From: Phylloscopus collybita
Taxonomy: Eukaryota > Chordata > Aves > Passeriformes > Phylloscopidae
Length of the DNA stretch: 64,000 nucleotides
Direction of reading: 5' to 3'
Assembly: GCA_027886175.1 (NCBI GenBank)
Contig: JAJNNQ010000075.1
Span: 36,238,501 to 36,302,500, forward strand
Part shown: piece after piece, positions 48,919-60,459 of the stretch
Position numbering within the stretch: position 1 is the stretch's first letter
How the letters are laid out: the number at the start of each line of letters is the position of its first letter
The notes under the pieces: model-generated
What the model was told of the DNA's origin: nothing
Seen by the model: only the letters and a program-made list of their open reading frames with translations
Databases searched by the model: none
Position numbers and translations under genes: made by a program

Positions 48919-49154
48919 CTTTTCATGGGTTTGGGCGAGGCCTCCCGCTCCAGGTTGGAGGAGGCGTGCTTGACGTGCATGGCGTTGTAGGAGGTGTGGG
49001 TGTACTCGTTCTCATCGCTGTAGTCGGGACCCAGCAACGTTCGAGCCCACGTCCCCATGTCGTAGGGAGGCAGAGTCCCCCCAAATTCAGAGGGCAGGCA
49101 TTCAGGGTGTATTAGCTGGTGAAGGCTGTTCAGGTTGTTACCATGAAGAAAGAT
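48919..49154 (-). CDS. CLVS1: CLVS1 coding exon (end of CRAL-TRIO and tail)
   Basis: 236 bases on the minus strand; acceptor TTAAAG, donor GTTAGT at 48918. It encodes [78 protein letters not shown] and a split Arg, nearly identical to human clavesin 1. [15 protein letters not shown] is the closing motif of a CRAL-TRIO (Sec14-type) lipid-binding domain; the remainder is the specific tail. One visible change is Cys before LPSEFGG where human has a hydrophobic residue. Clavesin 1 is reported to bind PtdIns(3,5)P2, to associate with clathrin-coated vesicles and to support late endosome/lysosome morphology in neurons. Confidence 0.97.
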
Positions 49155-50215
49155 CTTTAAGAAATGAAAAAGAAAGTTCAAAGTCATCATTGACTCCTTA
49201 CTTCATTAGGTACAATAACAGCAGCACTAATGAGGTGTGGAGTGTCATTAGTTGACACTGCGGTTTCAGGCGGGAATTTCAAAAGCTCTCGGGGCTGGCT
49301 CAGTTGGCAGAAGAGGGGGTATTAACTTTGGGGTGGGCAGCTGAAGAATTAGGCTGGCACTACAAACACTTTTGAGAACTCCGATTCGCTTGCTTTTGGC
49401 ACATGACAATTTCAGTTTCTTAAGTACCGGATCAAGAGAAGCAGAAGTCAGGAATTATGACTGATTATTGCTCCTGTAAGAGGATAGAGGCTAACATGAA
49501 CAGCAGTGAGAAGAAAAGGGTGACAGCAGAGCTTACTGAAAGCAGGCATGAAGAGTAAAACTCCAGCGTCTGAGAGGGCCACCAGCCCTGCACGCTCTGA
49601 CAGACATTTTCAGGGGTGTATCAGACTGGGTCACCACTTGGTGCTGCCTCAGCAACACTTGATTCTCCAATCCCTCTTTGCTTTCAGGTGGGTCCTACCC
49701 TTGTCCTGCCTAGTCAGACCCAGCTCAGGGTGGGCTCTGGGGTCTCCTGAGTGATTATTTAGCTGTTGTTTGAGAGACTGCAAAAGAATGAATGGCTAGG
49801 ATGACTACAGAGCCACCAGTTCACTTGGGTTTCAGTGGAGAAGATCTTCTGCAGTGTGAGCAAGCAGACTTCTGGCATGAGTACTTTTTGTGGAAGCAAA
49901 TGAATTACCATCATGTGAAAGTTTCTCTCACAAGTAACTTCAGCCAGGCCTGATAATCCCTCCACATTGCCAATTCTCCCTATCCCTGAGCACGTCCCAG
50001 TAAAACGTATCCATGCTTTGTTAGTGATAACAGATTTCTGGTCCCTGGCTGAGTTACTGATTCAATCCACACCAAACTCTAATTTTTAATAACAGCAGCG
50101 ATTCTCTTATACCATATGGAAAATGCAGAGAGAAAAAACTATAAAAGAAAACAGGCAGCTACTTGGAAAATCCAGGTCTGCAGGTTCCTCTCCAACCCCA
50201 CCCCCATCTAATTAC
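49155..50215 (-). other. CLVS1: CLVS1 intron (1.06 kb)
   Basis: Intron between the two CRAL-TRIO exons. No repeat or gene is recognised in it. Confidence 0.85.
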
Positions 50216-50326
50216 CCTTTTCCTTGTCTTGTCTTTGAGGAACGGTTTGATTAGCGTGTACAGGGCATGGATGTACCAGGGCTGATTGACAAAATGGACT
50301 CCTCCGAAACGTGCAGGAAAGCTGTC
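50216..50326 (-). CDS. CLVS1: CLVS1 coding exon (CRAL-TRIO lipid pocket)
   Basis: 111 bases on the minus strand, 37 codons, phase 0-0; acceptor CCATAG, donor GTAATT. It encodes [20 protein letters not shown] and [17 protein letters not shown], identical to my recollection of human clavesin 1 from about residue 211. This is the part of the CRAL-TRIO domain with the conserved P.R...VHFVN-P segment, followed by the basic KDKTRKR patch. It joins in frame to the exon at 49154. The frame is not open far beyond the exon, which supports the splice sites. The previous exon (ending EGLQ in human) was not found in the window. Confidence 0.97.
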
Positions 50327-50940
50327 CTATGGAAAGAGAGAAAGGAAGGCAGTTAGAGATGCAGCACTTTACTCCGGCAGTCAATAGGATGGAAGTCGGA
50401 GGAAAAATCTGTCTCTTTCCATCTGTAAACGAGCACTGGGCTTGCTGGGAGGGGCCAGGAGGGAAATGGAAAAACAAAACAAACAAAAAAAGATGCCTGT
50501 AAGCGTTTGTATCAGTTTCCTCTGTGGACGGAGGCAGTCCCTTCGCCCCTCCGCACACTGACACATCAATTGCCGATGAGATGCTGAGGATTTAAAGTCG
50601 GGTCTCCAGCCACTTCTCATGAACATTTTTTAACTCCGTCAGGGCATCTGACTCGGCCGGCCTGGGAAGTGAGAGGGGGTTGATGAGCACCGCTCCCTCG
50701 AGGGGAAGCTTTCTAATTTCTCATTGTGCAGCGCAAGGCAAGCCCCCGGTTCCCACGCACATCGCTGCTCAGAGCTCACCTTTTCACCCTTCGGCCTCCC
50801 TGCCTCCCCCTGCTAAAATCATCATTACAATGGCTGACCTTTCGGGGTGAGCAAGCAGCATATTAGAGGGAGGAGGATGGGTGGGAAAGGCTGATAAGTG
50901 AAGGTGTGGGGAGAGCGCACCATGACAGCACCATGGAAAC

Positions 50941-51100
50941 TGCCGGCGCCGCGCTCGCTGCGCTGCCGGGCTCGGCACCAACACCGCGGGCATTAACATG
51001 CAGGGAGCGTCCCGCTGCCGAGGGGCTGCCGACAGCATCCTACCCTGCCCCGCCAGCCCCGCACGCCCCAGAGAAGAGGAGGCGGTGGCTGGCGTGTCTT
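50941..51100. promoter_or_regulatory. CpG-dense patch inside CLVS1 intron
   Basis: I count 19 CpG dinucleotides in 160 bases, including GCCGGCGCCGCGCTCGCTGC, in surroundings that are otherwise CpG-poor. It sits about 620 bases upstream (minus-strand sense) of a CLVS1 exon. Could be an orphan CpG island, enhancer or alternative promoter; there is no TATA box or convincing first exon. Confidence 0.5.
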
Positions 51101-51909
51101 TAAAGGTTATTGTACCTCGTGAAGGGTATTTTGTACCTACGATCTAACAAACGTCAGTCAGGGGAGAGCCTAGGATATTTTTTTTTTTTTTCCGCTTGGC
51201 ATAAATAATGGGACGACCGCTGCTCCTGTGTGCAAATACGCTTCCAAAGGGAGGCGAGGAGCCTGTCTCTCCACCGCGAAGGGAGATTCTGATGAAGCCG
51301 TCCTCGTCCTGTGTGTGCTCCTAAGCCCTACAGCTCAGCATGAAAAGCAGAGCATAATCAGGTCTCTTCCTTCAGGGCTTTGGCTCTGGGACCCAGGCAG
51401 GTTCCTTCCCCCCACAATTAGCACAGGGTGTCCTGGGGTTTTCTCTCGCCTTTCTCCCGAGCATCAGAGATTGAGCACAGCTGGTGAGAATATGAGGTGG
51501 ATTTGTGAGATGATATGAAAAAAATCCCCCTATACACCTGCTCTGCAGAGCTTCTGCGCTGCTTCAAGGTCAATTTCCCCCCCAGATTTAGCAATATGTA
51601 TGCATACACCACCTCCTGCAACCCAGGGCAGATCATCAGGACTCTCCACACTCTTTAGCCGTGGATTGCCCTGGCAGTCATCTAAAACCATTCTAGGGTA
51701 ATGTTTGCAAGCAGCCACAGGCATTAAGTGATCTCTTTTTTTGCTCTTGCTATACAGTGGAATAAGCCACTTCCACCTCAGACGGGTCAGTTGACCTGAA
51801 ATCATTTCAAATCTGCATATTGGATACACTGTGAAGGACTATTGGGTACTCGGGCCAACACACAGGAGGACAAGCAGTGTAACATCACAGGTGATCCTGT
51901 TTAAAATTC

Positions 51910-52425
51910 CAGTAAATGATGAATTGGACCCCATCTGCTCTGGGGTCCATAGCCCAAGAAAGATGTCAACCTGTTAGAGTGAGTCCAGAGGAAGGCCAAA
52001 AAGATGATCAGAGGAATAGAGCACCTTTCCTACAAAAACAGGCTGAGAGAGGTGGGGTTGTTCAGCCTGGGGAAGGCTCCTCATTGCAGCTTTCCAGTAG
52101 CTTAAGGAGACTTACAAAAAGAAGGGAGAGGACAGATAGTGACAGGACGAGGTTTTAAACTGAAAGAAGGCTGGTTTAGATTAGATGTTAGGAAGAAATT
52201 CTTTTCTTAGAGGGTGCTGAGGTACTGGAACAGAGAAGTTGTGGATGCCGCATCCCTGAAAGTGGTCAAGACCAGGTTTAATGGGGTCCTGAGCAACCTG
52301 GTTTAGTGAATGGCATCCCTGCCCACGGCAGAAGGGTGGGAACTAGATGACTTTTAAGGTGCTTTGCCATTACCCTAACCATTCTATGATTCTGTTCAGT
52401 GATTCTATGATTCTCTTTAAGGATG
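51910..52425 (+). mobile_element. CR1 LINE 3' region, plus strand
   Basis: Well-preserved sense CR1: AGAGGAAGGCCAAAAAGATG, CAGGCTGAGAGAGGTGGGGT, GTTCAGCCTGGGGAAGGCTC, TTAGATTAGATGTTAGGAAG, CATCCCTGCCCACGGCAGAA and a tail with two ATTCTATGATTCT-type repeats (52379-52417). Antisense to CLVS1. Confidence 0.93.
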
Positions 52426-52758
52426 CCATACGCCCTGTTGGGGTGTTCATTTTCAATAAAGAAGAGTGTATTTCTACTGCTTTTCATGAGAGTTTAGGAT
52501 GTAGATCTGACTGAGATAAGGTACTGCAGTGCTGCATGTTGCAGTGACTTCAACTGACTGCTGGGAAAATGCTGCAGAGAGTCTGAGCCCACCTAGAGAA
52601 ACACATGGACTGACAGAAATATGAAGCCCAAAGTGAACATAAAATTGTGTTATATAGCAGACCAGAGCCATAAAATGCCCATCTTATCCAAAATTCACAA
52701 ATACTGTTGCCTTCCTCACACATGGGAATGAAGATTTTGAGCTTTTCATAGACTACTC

Positions 52759-52950
52759 TAAAAACAAAACAAAACAAAACAAAACAAAACAAAAACCACA
52801 CACACAAAAAACCCAAACAAACAAAAAAAACACAAAAAACCAAAACCAAAACCAAAACCAAACAAAAAAACCCACCAAAACAAAACACCAAAAAACCAAA
52901 AAACACAAACAAACAAACAAACAAACAAAAAACACCGAAAAAATAAATCC
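52759..52950 (+). repeat. A/C-only tract, (CAAAA)n and (CAAA)n
   Basis: Starts with five or more AAAAC units, continues as CACACACAAAAAACCC, then AACCAAAACCAAAACC and (AAAC)n. The + strand is almost free of G and T. Apparent minus-strand open frames rich in Phe, Val, Leu and Cys are artefacts of this composition. Confidence 0.9.
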
Positions 52951-53824
52951 AAAACCCTAAGACAAACTGGAATGTTCCATATTTGCCTTTTTTTTTTTTT
53001 TTTTAATTAATTCTTTATCTGTCAAGCTGTCTGCCATCCCACAAGTTGTATCTATAAGGAAGAAGTTTCAGACACCTTTGCTCTTTGGGAATAAACTGCC
53101 ACAGCTGTTCCCAGGCTGTACTGTAGCAGCTAATGTCAATGTAGAAAATCCAATCAGAGCCTGAAGCACAGGAAAATAAAGAAATAAAAGATTGGAAGCA
53201 GGGGAATAACTTTAAGACTCAGAGATTTATACTGACCTGAAACAGAAAAAAAAAATTGTTTTGCCTTCTTGCTGGAATGCACAAATTATATTAATCATAA
53301 TTTTTAATGAGAAACTTCAGTTTGTCTTAATTTTCAAGGGGGAACATGAAGTTTTTAGAAGATGTTGACCAGCTTTAACAACACCCAGGAAGGCCCAAAT
53401 GCTGAGAATTATAGGAAGCAGCCAGAGGTGTAAATTGGCAGTCTGCCTCTAGAAAAAAAGGAGCAGGATGCTCTTTCCTGCATAGAAAATTAATTTTATG
53501 TCCACCCACCATAGATTGTTGAGTCTATAAACTAGATTCTCTCTCACACATCTTTGTTTTGGAAAGTCCTTAAGATAAAAAAAATATTTAAAGGCAATTG
53601 CTTTCTTTTAATTTTGAAGGTACACCCAAAAGTGCATAAAGACCCTTGAAAAGGAAACATGACAGACAGAAAAAAACCCAGCAACCCAAGAACATTTTTT
53701 GTGTTTGTAACTTCCTGCTAAATTTTGCTCCTTGCCCTATTAAGCACATTAAGTTCAATGTGACCTTCATCCCTCAGTCCACCTGCATTTGTAAGGCTGT
53801 CAATTAGAACAAGGACAAAGACTA

Positions 53825-53862
53825 AAAAAAAAAAAACCACCAAAACCAAAACCAAAACCCCA
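53825..53862 (+). repeat. A/C-only tract
   Basis: Poly(A) run followed by (CCAAAA)n and CCCC; same character as the tract at 52759. Confidence 0.85.
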
Positions 53863-54449
53863 AAGAAATTTGATATGGGAATCATCCAGACACTGTTTGG
53901 AACTGCAACATACTAATTTTGTAGAAGTCCCTAATTAGAGCAGAGCTGTCTTGGAAAGAAAAGCTCCTGTCTGGAGGTCTGCCTTGTGCAGCTCCAGGAA
54001 GATGTATGAGACATTTCCCACACCCCACTAAGTGTCTCTGCTGCTTTCCCTGGGGCAAGGTGAAAGTAGCTGAAATTGATTTTCTGCTGGAAAGCTTTTG
54101 CTTTTAGGAATTCTCTCTTGATTTCTCATGTCTTATGATTCCTTGGGAAGGTGCATTTTATAATGAGGTACAGTTTTTGGAGTCTACTGTGAAATGGACT
54201 CTGGGATCATGGAGCCTTTTCTTAACCTGATTCCTTGTCAAAAATACCCAGTCCTGAGGATATACTTGAGTTTTATTCCAGTGTTAGGAATAAAATATAG
54301 TACACATAATTGGTCTAATTATTTTTGGACACTACTGCCTTCTCCTCTGAAAACAAGACATATTAGCACATTGCTCAGCAATGAAATTGCAGAGTAAATT
54401 AACACATCCAATCCAGTCCTAATCAAGCTAACCTGCTTCTTAGCAATAG

Positions 54450-54985
54450 CAGGGAATCACAGAATGGATTGGGCTGGAAGGGACCACAATCATCAGGTCC
54501 AGGCTCAAGCTGGGTCATCCCACAGCACATGGCACAGGATTGTGTCCAGACAGCTCTTGAGTATCTTCAGTGAGAGAGACTCCACAGCCTCTTGGGGTAA
54601 TCTGTTGCAGTGCTCCCACTGGAGCACAGTAAAGAAGTTCTTCCTTATCTTTAGGTGGAACTTCCCATGCATCAGTTTTTACCCATTCTCTCTTGTCCTG
54701 CTGAACTTGCTGAGGAGGCATCTGCCCCTTCATTCAAATCATTGATGAATGAGTTAAACTGAACTTTGTGAGGTACCACTAATGACAGGACTCCAACTTG
54801 ACCCTGTGATACTAATTATGACCCTCTGGGAACTGCCTTTGAGCCAGTTCTCAATCCACCTCACTGTACACTCATCCAATCCACACTTCAGTGAAAGAAC
54901 TCCAGATATCTTCTTGGGCAGTGGGCTCATTCCACAGTCAGACCAGGCCTCCTTCACTGAGACCTAAATTGATCTAAAATAAGAA
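54450..54985 (-). mobile_element. CR1 LINE, internally deleted, minus strand
   Basis: Antisense CR1 beginning on the + strand with AATCACAGAATGGATTGGGC, then ACAGCCTCTTGGGGTAATCT and AAGAAGTTCTTCCTTATCTT. Beyond about 54735 it jumps to reverse transcriptase sequence: the minus strand reads DECTVRWIENWLKGSSQRVI, a conserved CR1 RT segment, near 54830-54890. The part between is missing relative to a full-length CR1. The RT frame is short and degraded. Confidence 0.9.
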
Positions 54986-55772
54986 GTGTATCCAACAATG
55001 CTGCTGTGGCACCTTCCCAGAGCAGTATAGGCAAACTGAGAGAGAGAAAATTGTCCAAACATAGAGTTTGAGTTGATTTAATGGAACTGGGGCCATTGAT
55101 GGGCCTATTCTTTTGCCTGATTTTTCTCTGTTTTGCTTTATATATTTATTTCTTTGGTCTTTTCTGTTATTCTCCTCTTTATCATGCCTAAAGAGAAGGG
55201 AATGAACACAGTGGAGCTGCCACAAACTCCCCAAATCCATGCAAGCTTTAATACATCTTTCATTTCAGATAAAAGAAGTGTTTCCAAGCTTGCAGGTCAG
55301 AGGAAAATGTGACGTGGATCATAGTTTCCTGTCTCTGCTCAGACCTCCTGTGCAGAAAAAATTCTTGAACTGAACCTGGAACTGAAAACCTTTGCTATAC
55401 AATATTCCATTCAATAGCTCAGGAGGGGTGCTTGGAAGCTATGAGTTTGATTAGAGACAATTGTTCTTTCTTTCTGCCTGTTCTTGCCATGACAATATCT
55501 TGTTCTTTTGGTATGAGAATGCATCAGAAACCTTTTACTATGGTGTTGTTTGGAGCTGCCTGAAAGCCAAAAATCAACATGATTTCCCAGCATCTCCTTG
55601 CACCAAAGTGTGTTGGAAATGTGAAGTCATCTTTGGACTATGAAAAATAGGAATGGATCCACCCTGATGCTCAAGGTCATTCCTTTCAAACTGCATGAAT
55701 TGACATCATAGACCAAAGGCCTGAGCTCAGAATCCATATTAAAGCATATTTCTATGTTACAGAACATCTGAA

Positions 55773-55813
55773 TTTTGAGAAATAAGCATTTTTAAAATGC
55801 TTATTTCTCAAAA
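55773..55813. repeat. Perfect 41-base palindrome
   Basis: Left arm TTTTGAGAAATAAGCATTTT (55773-55792), one unpaired T, and an exactly complementary right arm (55794-55813). Could form a 20 bp hairpin in RNA or a cruciform in DNA. No transposon ends recognised around it. Confidence 0.95.
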
Positions 55814-56060
55814 CCTTTACCTTTTCTAATCAGAAAACCAACACACCCCAATGAACTTCTATCTCAATCATACTTGCCAGTTTACTGCAAATCCAAATAC
55901 AATTCCCCTTGAAAGAAAATAATTGTCCCCAGATTCAGGAAGATATCAGTCATAAACAAAACTATTGAAGGCAAAAGGTCATGTAAACTGAGAATGAAAA
56001 CAGCATTTTCATGCCTGTGCACTTACATAATCAGTCCCTGAGGTGGATTAAAGCTCCCAG

Positions 56061-56102
56061 AGATCGTATTAATAGTTCAGGAAGATCTTATTAATAGTTC
56101 AG
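56061..56102 (+). repeat. 20-base direct repeat, period 22
   Basis: AGATCGTATTAATAGTTCAG at 56061-56080 and AGATCTTATTAATAGTTCAG at 56083-56102: one mismatch, two-base spacer. Confidence 0.9.
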
Positions 56103-58149
56103 TGATAGTTTCTCCATGGAGAATTTCCATGAGTGTGTGATTTTAATGGATTGGCACAATAAGGGAAGGAGGATTTCTGCTTTTCAGCTCTCCAGCTTCA
56201 GATCCAAATTTAGCCTTTGAAAGCACTTAAAAGTTGTTGTTCCCTGATTTTATGACTTCAGCAGATATTGGATAGACTGTGTCCATCAACAACCTGCTTC
56301 TGAGCATGTTTGAATGAATTCCATGTAATGCCCTAGGTATGGACAGAGTGGGCTGTTGAAAAGGGCATGCTAGGCAAGAAGGCAGAGTGTCCCCCCATTG
56401 CTACAGCTTCAGCTTCTAATTTTACTGCTCTCCTCCTAAGAGATGGATGTTTAGTTTGGCAGGAGGCAGTGGGAGGCAGGACCAGAGCCATGAGGACACT
56501 GGGACTGGGCTGTTCCTGCACCTCTACAAATGTTCCCGGGGGCTGCAGGAGCTGGGGCTGCTCTCCTTCACCTTCTGCAGTGCCTGCACAGATCCCAGGC
56601 ACGTTTCCAATCTCCACCCCGACAAGTTGCTTGTCTTTCCACTATCTCTTTTTGCTCCCCTGTGTTTTTGAAGGGATGGGAATGCAAAATTAATGTTGCC
56701 AGTGGCAATAATTGCAAACCATTTGCTTCTACCTTGGCATGCCCTCAGAGCACACAGGGCTTGAAAACAGCTGCAAGTATGGGAAAACCAGTAAAAAAAA
56801 AGAGTTTAGTGCCAGCAGTATGGCAATCCTGACCTGCTTGGATATGACCATAGAAAGAATTCTTGCAATCGTGAAGAATTCATTGATTTTGGGTAAGCTG
56901 TAACTGCTCACACCAAAATGCTCTTTTCTTTGAAGCACATAATAGCAAAGGATTGGAGCAAAATCACGTGAAATTGTGAGTTCTCAGTTTATTTTTACAT
57001 CTCATGCCCCCATATGTAGATGAGGATGCTCTGAAATACTTCTGTCAGAGAACCAGAACTGAAAAATGAACATTGGGATACATTCTCCAAGACATTTTTC
57101 TCATTATGTTTGTTATCTCTCCTTCTACACTCAGTAACTTTTAAAATTCAGTCATTTGCAGTGGGTTTCTCCCAGTCAGTATTGCACACTAGTGAGGTCC
57201 TACAGAGCATCTGTTCATGGGTGTTGGCAGATGGCACCAATAAATCAGGTTATAGAACACAGATTTGCTCAGTAAACTTTGATTTGTCCTGATAGAATCA
57301 TGCTGTCATGTCATCTGGTCTAACAAAATAAGTTCTAACCTTGGGGCAAAAGGGGAATTTCTTCACCACCTTTTTGCAAGAAACCCTTTACTGAACCAGC
57401 TCAGAACAGAATTAGGAACAGAAAATTTCCCAGAAGCAGTAACTCTGTTGGATTGACACCATGTCCTGGTGCTACTTTTTTGCTTGCCATGTACCCCTCT
57501 TTTACACAATAAAGGTGGAGAGTAAGACTCCCTCCAGAAACAAATAAACAAACAAGCAAAAAAGATAAATAAATTATACTGACAGAGAAACAGCAGGTTC
57601 ATTCAGGGGGTTGGTTGAGGAGGTTCACAGGGAGGAGAGGAATTCAAAATGTGATTAAAAGTAAAACAGAGAGCACTGAGACACTAATTTGGAAGTAGCC
57701 CATGCATGTGTGCCACTGGACTGCTGCAGTTTGCTCTAGATTAGGTCATATTAGGTAAGGCCAGATCAGGAGGCTTCTGGTGGAGCAAGAAGAGTGACAG
57801 TCACCCACTAAGCTAAGGAGGGGCAGTTTGGGTCACAGGCAGCACTGGAAGGGACATGAATTAGCTGGAGGCTATTTTTCAGAGTTAGTTTAGGAACTTG
57901 GTATGATCTTTGCAGCCAGCTCCAGCAAACCAGGCTACATTGTCTCCAGTGTTCTGATTTTTGGTGTAAAATGTAGCTCAGAAACCTGTTTATATTCAGC
58001 TTTCCTAACGCAGGGTGACTGCAAGCTGACTTCCTTCTATTCCTGTATCTCCCTGAATGCGAACGTCTGAAATTAGCTGTGGGGGGAAGGAAAAAGCAGC
58101 AGGAAGATCATCTAGGCTGAAAGCAGTCTTGGGCTTAATTAGAAATGGC

Positions 58150-58680
58150 AAAAACGTGCTGGGCACCGAGTGAGCCTGGCCTGGAGCCCTGCTGGGTGGG
58201 CAGAGGTGCTGCTGGCCGCAGGTGTGAGCGCGGGTGGGCAGGGATGTGCCGCGCTACCACTGTGGGGGACGCACAGGAACGAGGCAGGGAGTGCATCAAA
58301 GAGGCTGCGTGGAGCTCTTGCAAGCAAGAGACCCCTCCTTTATTTTCCTGACTCTTTTTGTACATTAACAGATGTGCCCACCCCAGAGGTGGGACCCTTG
58401 GGAACCACTGGTCGTTTTCCAGAGACCATCACCAAAGCCCCTCCTCTGGGAACAGATGTGGGAGCTTCGGTAGTTTACAGAACATGACCTTGTGCCTCAA
58501 GACCGTGCCTGGGAATAGAATTCCCCAAAACCAAAACATGCAGGCACGAGCATGGCAACACCGCGCTCCCTGCCCCCCTCAGCTTCGGCTGCTCATTTCA
58601 AATCTTCGTCACAGTAATGTCCCACTGCAAGCTTTAGGTTACTGAGAGAAGTGACCTCCTCCAACCCCTTCTCCCTGACA
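58150..58680 (-). mobile_element. Possible degraded LTR, minus strand
   Basis: On the minus strand an AATAAAGGAGGGGTCTCTTG stretch sits about 15 bases downstream of TGTACAAAAAGAGTCAGG, followed by a GC-rich block of about 180 bases. This promoter/poly(A)-like spacing resembles some avian LTRs. The sequence near 58671-58680 could be a TGTCAGGGAG 5' end. I could not find a target duplication, so both ends are uncertain. Confidence 0.35.
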
Positions 58681-59494
58681 CCAGGAGATAAAAGAGATGT
58701 GTTTTATCTCCGCCTGAGCTGTTGGTGGGTGTTTGTGGGTGTGAGTTGGTCTCAGTTTTGGGGTGTGGTAAATAGGTTCCTTTTCTAGCCAGATTTTAAT
58801 GCAGGGCATTCTGAAGTAAAATGCCCACCAGCAGAATGAGCACTTCCACCAAAGAAAGTAACAGCCAGCATTAAGACAGATTTAATGAAGGAGCATCCTA
58901 ATTCCCTAGCACCTGGAAAAGAAACCCTAGGAGCACTGGGGTTGAAAGTTTGGCATTGAAAACTAGACCCAAAAAATGTTCTATTTTTAATATACACATT
59001 TTGAAAACGAATGGAGAGAATAGGGATTTTTTTAAAAGTAACTTTTTAGAGTTAAGCTTTAAACAAAATAAATTAGTACTATTAACCACTGTAGTAAAGA
59101 ACACCACTGTTTTCTTTAGCTGATCTTATTTGAAGCCCTCTCCTAGCTATTTCTATTTCCATAGACAGGCCTTGCACTGATCCTGAAGGGCAGTAGATCT
59201 GCAGGACACTGTGATTGAAAGCACAGGGAGTGAAGGAGTTAGGGCAGAGAAGATGGATGGCACTGAGGCAAATCAGTAGCATTTAAAAGGCTGTTGAAAG
59301 AAATGAGTTGAGTGCATGCAAAGTCAGTCATGAAAAGCATAACATACAGCACCTTATTTCCTGTCCAGTACTGAGATTTTAAACAAAAAGCCCTGTACAG
59401 AGACTGTCTCTTTAGATATGCATTGTTATGTTGAGACTCTCTTATGTTGTCTATGTAAAACATTTATTCTATATTTTTTTCATGTCACCACTTG

Positions 59495-59576
59495 CATATA
59501 TATATACACATATACACACATATATACATGTAACACACACACACACACACATATATATATGTGTGTATATATACAC
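59495..59576 (+). repeat. TA/CA/TG compound microsatellite
   Basis: Alternating purine-pyrimidine sequence of about 80 bases including (CA)9 followed by (TA)n and TGTGTG; the core ACACACATATATATATGTGT is nearly self-complementary. Confidence 0.95.
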
Positions 59577-60441
59577 TTGCTCTCTGCTGAAAGAGCTGTG
59601 TCTGGCCAAAGGGCAATGGAGGCCAAACTGCCAAGGTGAGGACAAATGCCCACAGCATTAGTTAAAGCCAGCCAAAGAAAAGCAATTAAAAAGGTCTTGT
59701 GGCACTTGCACTGCTTCTCAGGAGACCTATTGACTTTGCAGAGAAGCTTTTCATCTTTGCCCATGGAAGCACCAAGGTATTAAACAGAATTCCTAAAGTC
59801 TCATTACACTTGTGTTGTGATTGAAAGCTGATGATGGAGAAAAGGAGATTTTGTTATTTATAGTGCTAGGCAACCTATTTGGTGCTGAACAGAAGTCTGA
59901 TCTAGCCTGGCTTGAACAATACATGGAATCATCTTAAAAGCAGCATGGAAAAGAGATTATAAATTATCACTGTAATGAGATTATAACCTAGCATTGTCAG
60001 AAGAAAATGATTAAGTAATTTTTTTATTGGCAATTGTTGACTGACTAAAACAAAGTATTTGATGGAAATTATTCCTTTTCCAGTAAATAGTTTTGCATCT
60101 AGCTGTAAGTTAAAATAATCCTTTGTGTTGACTCCTCCCTACAAGTCCTTGTAGGTACCACAGGCTCTTAGCACTCATTTTCTCAGAGCTATCTGTTAAA
60201 CAAGAGCTAGATTCTTGTCTTATTACACTAAGGATTTTGCATTTTACTCTAATTTGTTTGAGATAGAAACCTCATTTTAAAATTGAAGGTTTCCCTTCAC
60301 CTAGCACTTGCAGAATCCCTTTTTAAAACAATTTTTGTGGTCCCTGTCAGCTTCGACAAATGTCCCATGGTGATAAATGTCCCATGGTGAAGATATTTTT
60401 TCAGTTTTTTTTTATTCTCTGTCAACAGGAGTATGTGAATA

Positions 60442-60459
60442 TGTGTGTGTGTGTGTGTG
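60442..60459 (+). repeat. (TG)9 microsatellite
   Basis: Nine TG dinucleotides in a row. Confidence 0.9.

Noticed and set aside
48732..49190. A 152-codon minus-strand open frame as a stand-alone gene
   Set aside because: Its middle is the CLVS1 exon; both flanks are intronic read-through beyond the splice sites at 49154 and 48919.
52550..52952. Hydrophobic minus-strand frames rich in Phe, Val, Cys and Leu that look like membrane proteins
   Set aside because: They are translations of the A/C-only simple repeat; stop codons are rare there because of composition.
59418..59764. Open frames spanning the TA/CA microsatellite
   Set aside because: Tyr/Ile/Thr/His or Cys/Val repeats are direct translations of the microsatellite.
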